DNA from: Paenibacillus_D sp047238105
GTDB taxonomy: Bacteria > Bacillota > Bacilli > Paenibacillales > Paenibacillaceae
Assembly: GCF_047238105.1 (NCBI RefSeq)
Contig: NZ_JBDFMD010000001.1
Coordinates: 4,960,001 to 5,024,000, forward strand
Length of the DNA stretch: 64,000 nucleotides
Direction of reading: 5' to 3'
Position numbers and translations under genes: made by a program. The notes under the pieces were generated by a model that did no database searches, was not told the origin of the DNA, and worked only from the letters and a program-made list of their open reading frames with translations. This document shows positions 46,201-53,770 of the stretch, piece after piece; the stretch's first letter is position 1; every line of letters starts with the position of its first letter.

Positions 46201-47233
46201 CATCGTTAAAATTGTATCTGCCCGGATGTGAAGCCAAGTTTCTGGTCCAAACATGGCTGGACGTCTGTGTGAAAGATATCCCGTAGGGGCCGACTGCTGC
46301 AACAATGCCATCTCCGTGCGCAAGGCCTCTCAAGTTTACGCCGGTGACATCTGTGCCTCCTGTCCAAAAGTAGCCGTCTGTGGAAGAGTGGAATGTCCCG
46401 TCACTGCTGGTTGCATAATAGACGTTTTCGGAATAGATGACTGACGTCAGCGTTCGGGACGTGTTGGACATCCCGGGCACCCAAGCTTCCAGGCCGTTGA
46501 CGGACATGTAGATCTGCCCGTTGTTCCCGACGGTAAGGAACTGTCCTCCGCCATAGATGACCGCATTGGCATTAATGGTACGATTGAGGGTTATCGACGT
46601 CCATGTCTGTCCATTCGTCGATGTCAGCGCCTGGTTGCCGAGCAGAATGATAAAGTAGCCGTTGCCGAAGACGATTCTGGGACTTGAATGACCTGGATGC
46701 GGACCCGGGAGCTCAGTCCAGTTCTCACCGTCGCTGGACGTTACGATCCTGATCCCGCCGAGCGAGCCGCTTATCGCGACAAACGTGCCATTGCCATAAG
46801 CAATGGACGAGAGGTTGCCCGTGAATGCCTCAAGGCTGCGGTCTTCCCATGAGAGACCATCCAGAGAGGTCATGATGGTGCCGCGATTCCCGACGGCGGC
46901 GAACCGGCCGTCCCCGAAGGCGACAGCCTGCAAAGCGGTATTGACGCCTTTGCCGATCCAGGCGCGTTCCGTCCAGTTCAGTCCGTCCGTCGAGGTCTGG
47001 ATCGTCCCCTCTATCGAAGCGTCCGCCGTCTTGCCGACTCCGACGAACATGTCATGCCCGTAGACAACAGCTGCAAAATCCGCCGCCGGCTGCTGGGTAA
47101 TCTGCCAATCCAGCACCGGCGGCTGAGGAGCCGCTTGCGCCATGCGGGTCTGCAAGGGCTCGATGATCGCGACTAACACGAAAAAAGCAAGGAGGAGCTT
47201 CATTATCTTAAAGCTGTGCGCTCGGATGCTCAT
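43244..47233 (-). CDS. Large SLH surface protein with BNR-like and Ig-like (Big_2) domains
   Basis: 1329 aa. Signal peptide (about 10-35), then about 15 repeats of a photosynthesis-assembly/BNR-like beta-propeller pattern (S/TxDGxxWT... YGNGxFVAVG; about 40-620). Four Big_2 domains follow (about 640-960; each ends ...GTxxITVTYxG...AEVTV), a Gly-rich hinge, a beta-rich domain, and three SLH repeats (about 1150-1329). No catalytic signature is visible; a wall-bound adhesin or glycan-binding role is inferred. ATG 47233 overlaps the stop of the kelch gene (ATGA), and this start is preferred over one eight codons upstream. It is the distal gene of a two-gene operon. Confidence 0.87.
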   Translation of the reverse strand: MSIRAHSFKIMKLLLAFFVLVAIIEPLQTRMAQAAPQPPVLDWQITQQPAADFAAVVYGHDMFVGVGKTADASIEGTIQTSTDGLNWTERAWIGKGVNTALQAVAFGDGRFAAVGNRGTIMTSLDGLSWEDRSLEAFTGNLSSIAYGNGTFVAISGSLGGIRIVTSSDGENWTELPGPHPGHSSPRIVFGNGYFIILLGNQALTSTNGQTWTSITLNRTINANAVIYGGGQFLTVGNNGQIYMSVNGLEAWVPGMSNTSRTLTSVIYSENVYYATSSDGTFHSSTDGYFWTGGTDVTGVNLRGLAHGDGIVAAVGPYGISFTQTSSHVWTRNLASHPGRYNFNDVVYVSGRYLAVGQHATIAASTDGAGWTLIDSGIGHTDTHFESIRYADGLYIITGTRGTILISTDGIEWVQRPYTPFWTSGANILDKVIRIAYGNGVYVALVENSTSPARGMLTSTNGITWTRVLQPAPANLRDLTFGNGVFAAVGDGGTIITSADGEDWQTRAAGMTGNLRYVEAGAGKLLALTSDGKQVLVSEDGQVWRVASDAAGLPQSHTSVNAAKSLGYDNGRFIMSFQESASTHGLFYWSLDGLIWELSDSGRYAHFSGIAYGDSRYVAVGRYGVTAVTSAAPFVIGLEPSTSSVTVPLSGTEHFAITAVYSDGSRADVTGEAVFESADSAIADVENGQIVGRAVGTTSIKLTHQGFESVIAVEVTPVLSRLTLDPAQDTLPVGGTFQMNAYAVYSDDSSHLVTGDAGFASSDEAVAAVTRDGIVFGRSPGTATITVTYSGLQADAEVTVEALMSGIYLDSHKYNLEIGDTRQTVVTAVYSNGATEDVTAASTFVSLHPDIVSVDEDGEVTALSAGKGTIRVDYGTYSVQAVVDVLEPYEPPVRTVTGIRLDSNLYQLNTGDTRNTLVYADYSDQTNALVTDQATYVSSDTAVAEVSELGVVTARSPGSAVITVTFGGFSSTAEVTVNRPASSGGDGGGGGGGGFVGVVTPPSGVLTLAAHAAGIVSYDDKITVLVPAGAIAERITLRIQAVSPAADQQLEEQTLLSSMYNLTADKAVTFLKPATITLSFDAEKLGSRKPSVFHYDEASRAWVEMGGEVTGQTISLAVERLGRFVVAGIEVEVEEAESEQAPEPPAPEPQIPVMQDTTGHWAAADIQLALAGGWVSGYPDSTFRPDRTVNRAEFTVMLANALELSGAGPELGFTDRDQIGAWARDAVARAVAAGIVGGYADDSFRPNGTITRAEMAVMIARALNLPGDAAAAATGFADDEDIPYWAKSAIGQVHQLGIVNGVGENRFAPHKEATRAEAVAVLLRMLAVIR

Positions 47234-48291
47234 TTTGCGGCTACCGTCCATGTCCACGTATCGCCGAGCTCGGCGGAGAAGGCCAGCGTCCCGAAGACGC
47301 CGCCGAACAGAACGAGCTGCATGGATTGAGCGTTATACGCCATGACCGAAGCGCAGCGAATGTTCGGCTGACTCCAGTCGTAAGGCGCCGGGGGAGTGAA
47401 GCTGCTCCAGCCTGTGCTGCTGGACCAGGTCCAGGTATCGTTCAGATAATTGCCGTCGATGCCGCCAAACAGCACGATCCGGCCGTTCGCCGAATCATAA
47501 GCAGCGCTGCTGGAGAAGCGGGGGGTCAGATGCAGGGGCGTCTCTTGCAGGCTCCACGCATACTGGCCGCCCGAAGCATTTAACAGCCAGGTATCGCCAA
47601 GCGCGCCGCAGTTGTTATAGCCGCCGAATAACAGCACCTCGCTGGATGGCCCCAGCGCTGTGAAGAGATGTCCAGTTCTGCCGCTCGGCCACTCGCCAGG
47701 CAGTGTACTTGGCGTCACATTGGTCCATTCGAACATTCCGCTCTCAAGCAGCCACAGATCCTGCAGCGGATCGCCTGATCCACTGCCCCCGAACAGCAGG
47801 AAGCCGCCGGCTGCCTGCACCTCCACCAGCCCTGCCTCGCTGCGCGCGGAGGGCCAGCTTGCAGGCAGCGGATCCGGCGTTACATTGTACCAGGCTTGCT
47901 CGCCGGCTTCCCATACCCAGAGGTCGTTGCGATTGCCGTCTGTGTCCGCGCCGCCGAACAACAGCACTCGTTGTTCGGAGCTGTCATAGACTATGCAAGC
48001 GCTGGAGCGCGCCGACGGCCAGCTCGCAGGCAGCGGATCCGGCGTCAGATCCTCCCAGCTATGGCCGTCCCAGACCCACAGATCGTTCAGTTGGCCGTTA
48101 TCTCCACTGCCCCCGAACAGGATGACGCGGGACGAGTCCGGATCATAGACTGCGGCCGAGGAATCCCTGGCAGAGGGCGAGGGTGTACTTTCGGCCTGCA
48201 CCCAGGGCGAAGGAAAGGTGGTTGCCGTTAGTTTACCGGAGTAAGAGACGTTTCTGGGCGATACGAGATTGGCTCGAAATTGGCTTTCCAT
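47230..48291 (-). CDS. Kelch-repeat beta-propeller protein
   Basis: 353 aa made almost entirely of about six kelch repeats (VLLFGGxDxxGNRNDLWVWEAGEQAW..., with the double-Gly and W spacing; DPLPASWPSARS recurs twice and is repeated nearly exactly at the DNA level around 47,850 and 48,020). Kelch propellers bind proteins or glycans. No signal peptide follows either possible start, which is odd next to a secreted partner. AGGAGG lies nine bases before ATG 48291. Its stop overlaps the start of the SLH gene, so production of the two is linked. Confidence 0.87.
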   Translation of the reverse strand: MESQFRANLVSPRNVSYSGKLTATTFPSPWVQAESTPSPSARDSSAAVYDPDSSRVILFGGSGDNGQLNDLWVWDGHSWEDLTPDPLPASWPSARSSACIVYDSSEQRVLLFGGADTDGNRNDLWVWEAGEQAWYNVTPDPLPASWPSARSEAGLVEVQAAGGFLLFGGSGSGDPLQDLWLLESGMFEWTNVTPSTLPGEWPSGRTGHLFTALGPSSEVLLFGGYNNCGALGDTWLLNASGGQYAWSLQETPLHLTPRFSSSAAYDSANGRIVLFGGIDGNYLNDTWTWSSSTGWSSFTPPAPYDWSQPNIRCASVMAYNAQSMQLVLFGGVFGTLAFSAELGDTWTWTVAAK

Positions 48292-48312
48292 GGTTGAGAC
48301 CCTCCTAAAAGT

Positions 48313-48338
48313 TTTCCGAAGGAAAACTCCTTCGGAAA
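48313..48338 (-). promoter_or_regulatory. Hairpin just upstream of the kelch ribosome site
   Basis: An 11-bp perfect stem (TTTCCGAAGGA with TCCTTCGGAAA) and 4-base loop end six bases before the kelch gene's AGGAGG on the minus strand. It could affect ribosome access or mRNA stability. It lacks a clear T-run, so it is probably not a terminator. Confidence 0.4.
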
Positions 48339-48354
48339 CATAAGCTGATTTTTC

Positions 48355-48523
48355 AGGCTGTTGAAAAATGGCCGGAGAGGCACGGAATCGAATCTGGAGA
48401 AGCGAAGCGTTCGCCTTTGTCCCCGGATTTCACCCCTAAAAGGGGTAAAAATCAAAGAAATCTGGGGACAACAGCGATCGGAAGATCGATCCGTGACTGT
48501 AGGCTTTCTTTTTTCAACAGCCT
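48355..48523. mobile_element. MITE-like non-autonomous element, 169 bp
   Basis: 14-bp perfect terminal inverted repeats (AGGCTGTTGAAAAA at the left end, its complement at the right) are flanked on both sides by the same 8 bases, GATTTTTC (48,347-48,354 and 48,524-48,531), as expected for a target-site duplication. No open frame of a transposase is inside. The interior has nested self-complementary parts (GTCCCCGGATTTC with GAAATCTGGGGAC, CCCCTAAAAGGGG). It sits between the kelch operon and the esterase. The parent IS family is not assigned. Confidence 0.65.
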
Positions 48524-48650
48524 GATTTTTCCGCATAGGCTTTCCCATTTACGATAGCACACTGTATCCTGCTCTGGAAACTTAAGTCTCACTAAATAAT
48601 CGTGAGCCGTCCCGGGGGCGATGAGCAGCACATACAGCCGGGGCTGCAAA

Positions 48651-48679
48651 TTGTCAGCAATATAGAGATTGGCTATAAT
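48651..48679 (+). promoter_or_regulatory. Promoter of the carboxylesterase gene
   Basis: TTGTCA, 17-base spacer, TATAAT, with predicted start near 48,686. The spacer plus -10 contains TAGAGATTGGCTATAATGA, which is identical at the promoter at 52,358-52,386. This places the true start codon at 48,711. Confidence 0.75.
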
Positions 48680-48710
48680 GAGAATAAACGCCAGAAAGAG
48701 GGATGCAGAC

Positions 48711-50261
48711 ATGCTGAGAGTAGTGGAAGTGGAGAACGGTCAGGTGAGGGGACTGCCTGCAGCCGATCCGCGGATTACGAGCTTCAAGGGAATTCCGTTC
48801 GCGGCTCCGCCGGTAGGAGAGCTTCGTTGGCGCGCCCCGCAGCCAGCCCGTAATTGGGACGGTGTTTTGGAAGCGTATTCATTTGCTCCGGTCTCGATGC
48901 AGGTCAGGCAGGAGCTGGACGACAACAACATTTATACCCGCGAGTGGGCCGTGGAGCCGGATATTGCGATGGATGAGGATTGCCTGTATCTGAATGTATG
49001 GACGCCGGCCAAGCGGGGGGACGAGAAGCTGCCGGTGTTCGTCTGGTACTTTGGCGGCGGCCTGCAGGTCGGCCATCCGGCGGAGATGGAGTTCGACGGG
49101 GAGCGGATTGCCCGCCGAGGCATCGTGGTGGTGACGATCAACTACCGGCTCAATGTGTTCGGGTTCTTGTGTCATCCGGAGATTACGGCGGAAGCTCCGG
49201 AGGCCCCTGCCAACTTTGGGCATCTGGACCAGCAGGCTGCGACACGGTGGGTGCAGCGCAATATCGCCGCCTTCGGGGGCGATCCGGATCAGCTGACGAT
49301 CGGCGGGCAGTCCGCCGGCGGCGCGAGCGTGATGAGTCAGCTGGCTTCGCCGCAGAACGAAGGCCTCTTCCACCGGGCGATCGTACAGAGCGGCGTCTTC
49401 AAGCCGGTCTATCCCGGCGGCGGCATGCCGAAGTTTGTAAGCGAGCTGCCGGCAGCCGAGGAGGAGGGGGTTCGATTCTTCGACTATCTCGGCGTGTCGT
49501 CCCTGGCCGAGGCGCGGGCGCTGGATGCGGTGACGCTCCGGGATAAGGCAGTGGCCTACAAAGGCTTCTGGGCAACAGTCATCGACCACGCCTTCTGTGT
49601 AGGCCCGCCCTTCGAGCGGTTCTTGAACCATCAGAGCTGGCAGGTGCCGGTGCTGCTGGGCCACACGTCATCCGAGTTTTTCAGCATGCCGCAGGCGGAC
49701 ACCTTGGACGAGTTCCGCAGCATGGCTCTGGCGGAGTTCGGCGAAGACGCCGAGACGTTTTTATCGTTGTGCGGCTATGCGACGGGTGATCTGGACAAGG
49801 TGCTCGAACAAGCGGCGGTGAGCAGCATCGAATATGCGATCCGGATCGCGGGGCAGGCTCATGCCGATACCGGTGCTCGCCGTCCGCTGTATTATTATTC
49901 CTTTGACGCAGAGATCCCGGGCTGGGACAATCCCGGCACCTTCCACTCGGTGGATCTGTGGTTCTTCTTCGAGACGCTGGCCAAGTGCTGGCGGCCGTTT
50001 GTCGGCAAGCACTACGATCTTGCGCGCCAGATGTGCAATTATTGGGCGTATTTCATTCAGACCGGGGATCCCAATGGCCTGGACGCCACGGGAGAAGAGC
50101 TGCCGAGGTGGGAGCCCTTCACTCCGGAAGCGCCGTACGGCATGCGCTTCGCGGACGAGGCCGCATTTGCCAGGGAGCAGCCGGGGAAGCTGATGCAATT
50201 TTTGGTGGATCAATATTATAAGAAGCAAGGGAGCCATGACAAGGCTGCGAGCAGGCTTTAA
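48711..50261 (+). CDS. Type-B carboxylesterase/lipase family protein
   Basis: 516 aa alpha/beta hydrolase, no signal peptide. FKGIPFAAPPVGELRW near residue 25 and EDCLYLNVWTP near 88 are family hallmarks. Candidate triad: Ser201 in GGQSAGGAS, Glu322 in GHTSSEFF, His412 in GTFHSVD, spaced as in p-nitrobenzyl esterases. It hydrolyses carboxylic esters in the cytoplasm; deacylation of plant-derived esters is possible. ATG 48711 follows GAAAGAGGG, and earlier in-frame starts overlap the promoter. The last four bases overlap the end of the convergent kinase gene. Confidence 0.92.
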   Translation: MLRVVEVENGQVRGLPAADPRITSFKGIPFAAPPVGELRWRAPQPARNWDGVLEAYSFAPVSMQVRQELDDNNIYTREWAVEPDIAMDEDCLYLNVWTPAKRGDEKLPVFVWYFGGGLQVGHPAEMEFDGERIARRGIVVVTINYRLNVFGFLCHPEITAEAPEAPANFGHLDQQAATRWVQRNIAAFGGDPDQLTIGGQSAGGASVMSQLASPQNEGLFHRAIVQSGVFKPVYPGGGMPKFVSELPAAEEEGVRFFDYLGVSSLAEARALDAVTLRDKAVAYKGFWATVIDHAFCVGPPFERFLNHQSWQVPVLLGHTSSEFFSMPQADTLDEFRSMALAEFGEDAETFLSLCGYATGDLDKVLEQAAVSSIEYAIRIAGQAHADTGARRPLYYYSFDAEIPGWDNPGTFHSVDLWFFFETLAKCWRPFVGKHYDLARQMCNYWAYFIQTGDPNGLDATGEELPRWEPFTPEAPYGMRFADEAAFAREQPGKLMQFLVDQYYKKQGSHDKAASRL

Positions 50262-52315
50262 TCCGGCTGCGGCTTAGCAACAGAAGCAGCTTCGCTGCGG
50301 GAGACGGCAGGCAGTGCAAACCAAAATGTGCTGCCTGCCCCCCACCTACTCTCGACGCCGATCGTTCCCCCGTGCGCTTCGACAATCTGCTTCGCAATCG
50401 TCAGGCCAAGCCCGCTTGCGGTGCGGTCGCCGGAGGGCGAGCCTTTGTAGAAGCGTACGAACACGGAGGCAAGCTCCTCCTCCCGGATGCCTGTGCCATT
50501 ATCGGATATCTGGACGAGCAGCTTCCTCGCCGCGCCGCTCCCGGATGCCTCGAATGCCAGATCGACGCGGCCGCCATCCTGCGGGATGTGCTTGAATGCG
50601 TTGTAGACGATATTCGTCAGGACCTGATCGATCCGGCCCATATCGACAAGCAGCACATGCTCGGCGATCCCGGCGTACGAAGCGGATACTCGGCTCTGCG
50701 TATCATAGCCGGCATTCCGGATCTCCAGTTCGTATTTTTCCTTGAGATCATCTGTGAATCGCGAGACCTCTACCAGTCGCATATCATACCGGAACTGCCC
50801 GGACTCCAGCCGGGACAATTCGGATAGGTCCTTGATCAGCCGGTTCAAGCCGCCGATCCTGCGCTGGGCGGAGCCGAGCAGCAGCTGCTGCTGCTCGGGC
50901 TCTTCCGCGATGCCGGAGGCGACAGCCTCCACATACCCTTGGATCAGCATGATCGGTGTATTCAGCTCATGCGTGATGTCGCTCAGGAACTGGCGGCGCG
51001 CCTTCTCCGACCGCTGCAGCTCGCCGGTCCGTTCCTCGACCTTCTTCTCCAGCCCTTCATTCAGCTCCAGCAGCTGCACGGACAGCTCCTTGACCTTTTG
51101 GAACGACCGGCCGAATCGGATCGCCAGGGCGAGCGACTGGGCAACCGTGATCGCGAAGATGCCTAGCGACCCCGTATCCCCCAGGGCAATCCATTCATTG
51201 TAGTACAGCATATCCAGCACGACGGTCAGGCTCATCAGGAGAAAGCCGGACAGCAGAATCACCGCCCCTTCGCGCCGCCGCCGGACTGCTAGCAGCAATA
51301 CCCGGATGACGCTGGCGATGACGATGAGCGTGAACAGCTGGTATACCCCGTTCGTGAGGGAAACGATGTATACCGGGGCAACGAGCGCATAAGCGGCGAA
51401 GGCGAAGCCGACAGCCTGTGTGCCTTTGAACAGCCAGCGCGGCATCTCCGCAGGAAATAACTCGCGCAGGAACATCACGCCAAGCGGAATCAATAGATAG
51501 TAGCTTTCATACTCGATCCGCGAGGCGAGGTGCCAAGGGAAGGCCGGGAACAGCTGAATCATATACTGCTCACCGACGAACAGCACCCTGAGGCTGATCA
51601 GCAGACTGGAGAGGCCAAAATAAAGCAGCGCCCGCTCCTCGCGGCGCAGCAGGAAGACGCCGATGTGGTACGCCCCCATGATGGACAGGCTGCCGAAGAT
51701 GAATAGATCCAGCGCCAGATTCCACTTCTCCGCTGCCAGGAAATCCGCCTCGTGGCCGACCCGGAGCTCTCGCCATAACCCGCCGAACCGGTGATCGAAG
51801 TTGCTCACCTGGACGACCAACTCGGTATACGGCCCCTGCACCTCGAACGCGAAGGTGCGCGGCAGGCTCTGCGCAGTAGAGTCGGCTGCCGATGGGCCGA
51901 CTTGTCCGCTGCCGCCAGCCGGCTCCCCATCGATCCATAACCGGTAGGCGGTCGACACCCCCGGGATGGACAGCGCCAGTCTCTGTTCGGACGGCGGGAG
52001 CGCGAGCAGCACCCGGTAAGTGGCGAAGCCTCGGCCGGGCAGGGACAGCCCCTCCGCCTCATAGCCGTTCCATGAGCCCGGAACCGCGATATAGCCGGTC
52101 CTGTCGACCGGGTCGATCTGATCAGGTGCGAGCAGGCGCTCCCAATACAACTCCCAATTCCCATTCAGCTTGACCGGACCGTCTGCTGCCGCATCCCACT
52201 CCTGCAGATCGATGATCCCGGACTGGCTGTCTGCCCGGGAGGCTTCCGCATTCCCAGTCCCGGAGATAGCGAGGAGCATCCCCAACAGCAAGCCTATGAC
52301 GCGCATCGTGTGCAT
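50258..52315 (-). CDS. 7TMR-DISM sensor histidine kinase (second copy)
   Basis: 685 aa with the same layout as the kinase at 28.8-30.9 kb. Signal or TM segment, jelly-roll sensor (GNWELYWERLLAPDQI... GFATYRVLLALPP; about 40-195), seven hydrophobic helices (about 205-405) and a coiled coil. HisKA has FLSDITHELNTPIMLIQGYVEA with the phospho-His. HATPase_c has NIVYNAFKHIPQDGG, DNGTGIREEEL and ASGLGLTIAKQIV. It is transcribed away from its likely regulator gene, with 102 bases between the start codons, and convergent with the esterase. It probably senses an extracellular small molecule. Confidence 0.92.
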   Translation of the reverse strand: MHTMRVIGLLLGMLLAISGTGNAEASRADSQSGIIDLQEWDAAADGPVKLNGNWELYWERLLAPDQIDPVDRTGYIAVPGSWNGYEAEGLSLPGRGFATYRVLLALPPSEQRLALSIPGVSTAYRLWIDGEPAGGSGQVGPSAADSTAQSLPRTFAFEVQGPYTELVVQVSNFDHRFGGLWRELRVGHEADFLAAEKWNLALDLFIFGSLSIMGAYHIGVFLLRREERALLYFGLSSLLISLRVLFVGEQYMIQLFPAFPWHLASRIEYESYYLLIPLGVMFLRELFPAEMPRWLFKGTQAVGFAFAAYALVAPVYIVSLTNGVYQLFTLIVIASVIRVLLLAVRRRREGAVILLSGFLLMSLTVVLDMLYYNEWIALGDTGSLGIFAITVAQSLALAIRFGRSFQKVKELSVQLLELNEGLEKKVEERTGELQRSEKARRQFLSDITHELNTPIMLIQGYVEAVASGIAEEPEQQQLLLGSAQRRIGGLNRLIKDLSELSRLESGQFRYDMRLVEVSRFTDDLKEKYELEIRNAGYDTQSRVSASYAGIAEHVLLVDMGRIDQVLTNIVYNAFKHIPQDGGRVDLAFEASGSGAARKLLVQISDNGTGIREEELASVFVRFYKGSPSGDRTASGLGLTIAKQIVEAHGGTIGVESRWGAGSTFWFALPAVSRSEAASVAKPQPD

Positions 52316-52357
52316 ATTTTCACCAATCTATCCTTTTTGAAGATCATTATATCAAAA

Positions 52358-52386
52358 TTGTCATCCAAATAGAGATTGGCTATAAT
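52358..52386 (+). promoter_or_regulatory. Promoter of the response-regulator gene (twin of 48,651)
   Basis: TTGTCA, 17-base spacer, TATAAT (52,381-52,386). Together with flanking bases, 31 of 34 positions equal the esterase promoter. Predicted start near 52,393 excludes the in-frame ATG at 52,376 or 52,385 and supports 52,418. Confidence 0.75.
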
Positions 52387-52417
52387 GAAATCATCCTACA
52401 AAACAAACGGTGATCAC

Positions 52418-53107
52418 ATGTCAGCGGAAACGATCCTTATCGTCGACGATGAACAAGAGATGAGCGATCTGCTTACTTTATTCCTGAACAAAGAAGGGTT
52501 CAAGGTCATCTCGACGGATCAGCCGCTCGAGGTGTTCGGCCTGCTGGAAGCCCATCGTCCGGATCTGATCCTGCTCGATATCGTCATGCCCGGCATGAAC
52601 GGGTTGGAGCTGTGCGAGCGGCTGCGCAGCTACTATGACGTGCCCATCCTCTTCATCAGCTGCAGGGACGAGGACGCCGACATCATCGAGGCGCTTGGCA
52701 TCGGCGGCGACGATTATATGGTCAAGCCGTTCAGTCCGCTGCAGTTGACCGCCAGGGTCAAGGCTCATCTCAGAAGGAGCAAGCAGCATGAAGCCAAAGG
52801 GGCGCCTGATATCCTCAGCTTCGATAACCTGACGATTGACTTCCGCAGTTGCTCAGTCACGTTGGACGGCAATCCGCTCATCCTCTCTTCCAAGGAATAC
52901 GACATTCTCGCCCTGCTGGCCAGGAACCCGGATCACATGTACAGCTTTGACGAATTGTATAAGCAGGTGTGGAAGAGGGAGAGCCTGGGCGATACGCGGA
53001 CGCTGCTCGTCCATATCAGCAATCTGCGCAAGAAGATGGAGACCGACCCGGCCCATCCCAGATGGATCGTAACGATCCGGCGCTACGGATACAAGTTTGG
53101 CGGATAG
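52418..53107 (+). CDS. OmpR-family response regulator
   Basis: 229 aa. Receiver domain with TILIVDDEQE, phospho-acceptor Asp in DLILLDIVMPGMNG and GDDYMVKPFSP. The C-terminal winged helix has SKEYDILALLARNPDHMYS and LLVHISNLRKKMETDP. It is divergent from the 7TMR-DISM kinase and is its presumed partner. ATG 52418 is set by the promoter position and by GGTGAT before it. A terminator follows. It may control its own and the esterase promoter, because both are nearly identical; this is inference. Confidence 0.92.
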   Translation: MSAETILIVDDEQEMSDLLTLFLNKEGFKVISTDQPLEVFGLLEAHRPDLILLDIVMPGMNGLELCERLRSYYDVPILFISCRDEDADIIEALGIGGDDYMVKPFSPLQLTARVKAHLRRSKQHEAKGAPDILSFDNLTIDFRSCSVTLDGNPLILSSKEYDILALLARNPDHMYSFDELYKQVWKRESLGDTRTLLVHISNLRKKMETDPAHPRWIVTIRRYGYKFGG

Positions 53108-53145
53108 AGTCCTTCAGGCCGCGGTCTGAAGGACTCCTTTTTTTG
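53107..53145 (+). terminator. Rho-independent terminator of the response-regulator gene
   Basis: AGTCCTTCAG pairs with CTGAAGGACT around an 8-base loop, followed by a run of T interrupted by CC, then TTTTTTT. Confidence 0.92.
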
Positions 53146-53194
53146 TGCGGCCTGAGGTATGATGGTATGTATCATAGACAACTTAGGAGGTCCC

Positions 53195-53764
53195 ATGTCC
53201 TGGAGTAAAGTAAAGCAGCAGTTGGAGGGCTTTCTCAGTCCGTCCTTGCAGGGGAAGGTAGAGTACCGGGCCACCAGCTACCGGTATGTCCCCGATAAAG
53301 CGGGGCAGTGCTATCTAACTGTAAATAAGAAGAACATCCTGCAGATGAGCGAACCCGCGAACCGTATCCGCTGGTTTCAGTCGGAGCAAGAGATCAAGCA
53401 GGATGCCTCGATTCAAATTCCGATTAGCAAGGAAGAACTGGACGCGCTTAGAGAAGAGACGCAGGGGAACGTACCGGAGGATCGGCTGCAGGTCATTGCG
53501 AGAGGCCGCAAGATAGGCGTATTGGCCAAGGAGCTTATGGCTGCGCAGTCCGCTTTGAGCAAATCCAATTTTATGGTCGTCGCTACGAAGTTCCTGGCTA
53601 CTTCGATTGAAGAGAGCCTGGAAAGCGACGATATTCTGTTGAATGTACTAGCTTTGATCGACCGGCGCGTCGGGAAAAAACGCATCTTGAATATGAGCGA
53701 AAAGGTGAAGGTGAAGCATCCGATTGTACAGTATTTTTACGCGATACGGGTGAATACGATTTGA
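53195..53764 (+). CDS. Uncharacterised protein, resembles the SF0329 family
   Basis: 189 aa, cytosolic, no signal peptide or membrane segment. It begins MSWSKVKQQLEGFLSPSLQGKVEYRATSYRYVPD, an opening I associate with the uncharacterised SF0329 family; this attribution is from memory and unverified. The C-terminal third is helical (ELMAAQSALSKSNFMVVATKFLATSIEESL) with a short basic tail. ATG 53195 has AGGAGG four bases upstream and is preferred over an in-frame start at 53,159. No function can be given. It converges on the permease gene. Confidence 0.72.
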   Translation: MSWSKVKQQLEGFLSPSLQGKVEYRATSYRYVPDKAGQCYLTVNKKNILQMSEPANRIRWFQSEQEIKQDASIQIPISKEELDALREETQGNVPEDRLQVIARGRKIGVLAKELMAAQSALSKSNFMVVATKFLATSIEESLESDDILLNVLALIDRRVGKKRILNMSEKVKVKHPIVQYFYAIRVNTI

Positions 53765-53770
53765 GAACGG

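Noticed and set aside
47830..48060. Direct DNA repeats as a mobile or CRISPR-like element
   Set aside because: They encode successive kelch blades (PASWPSARS), so protein-level repetition explains them.
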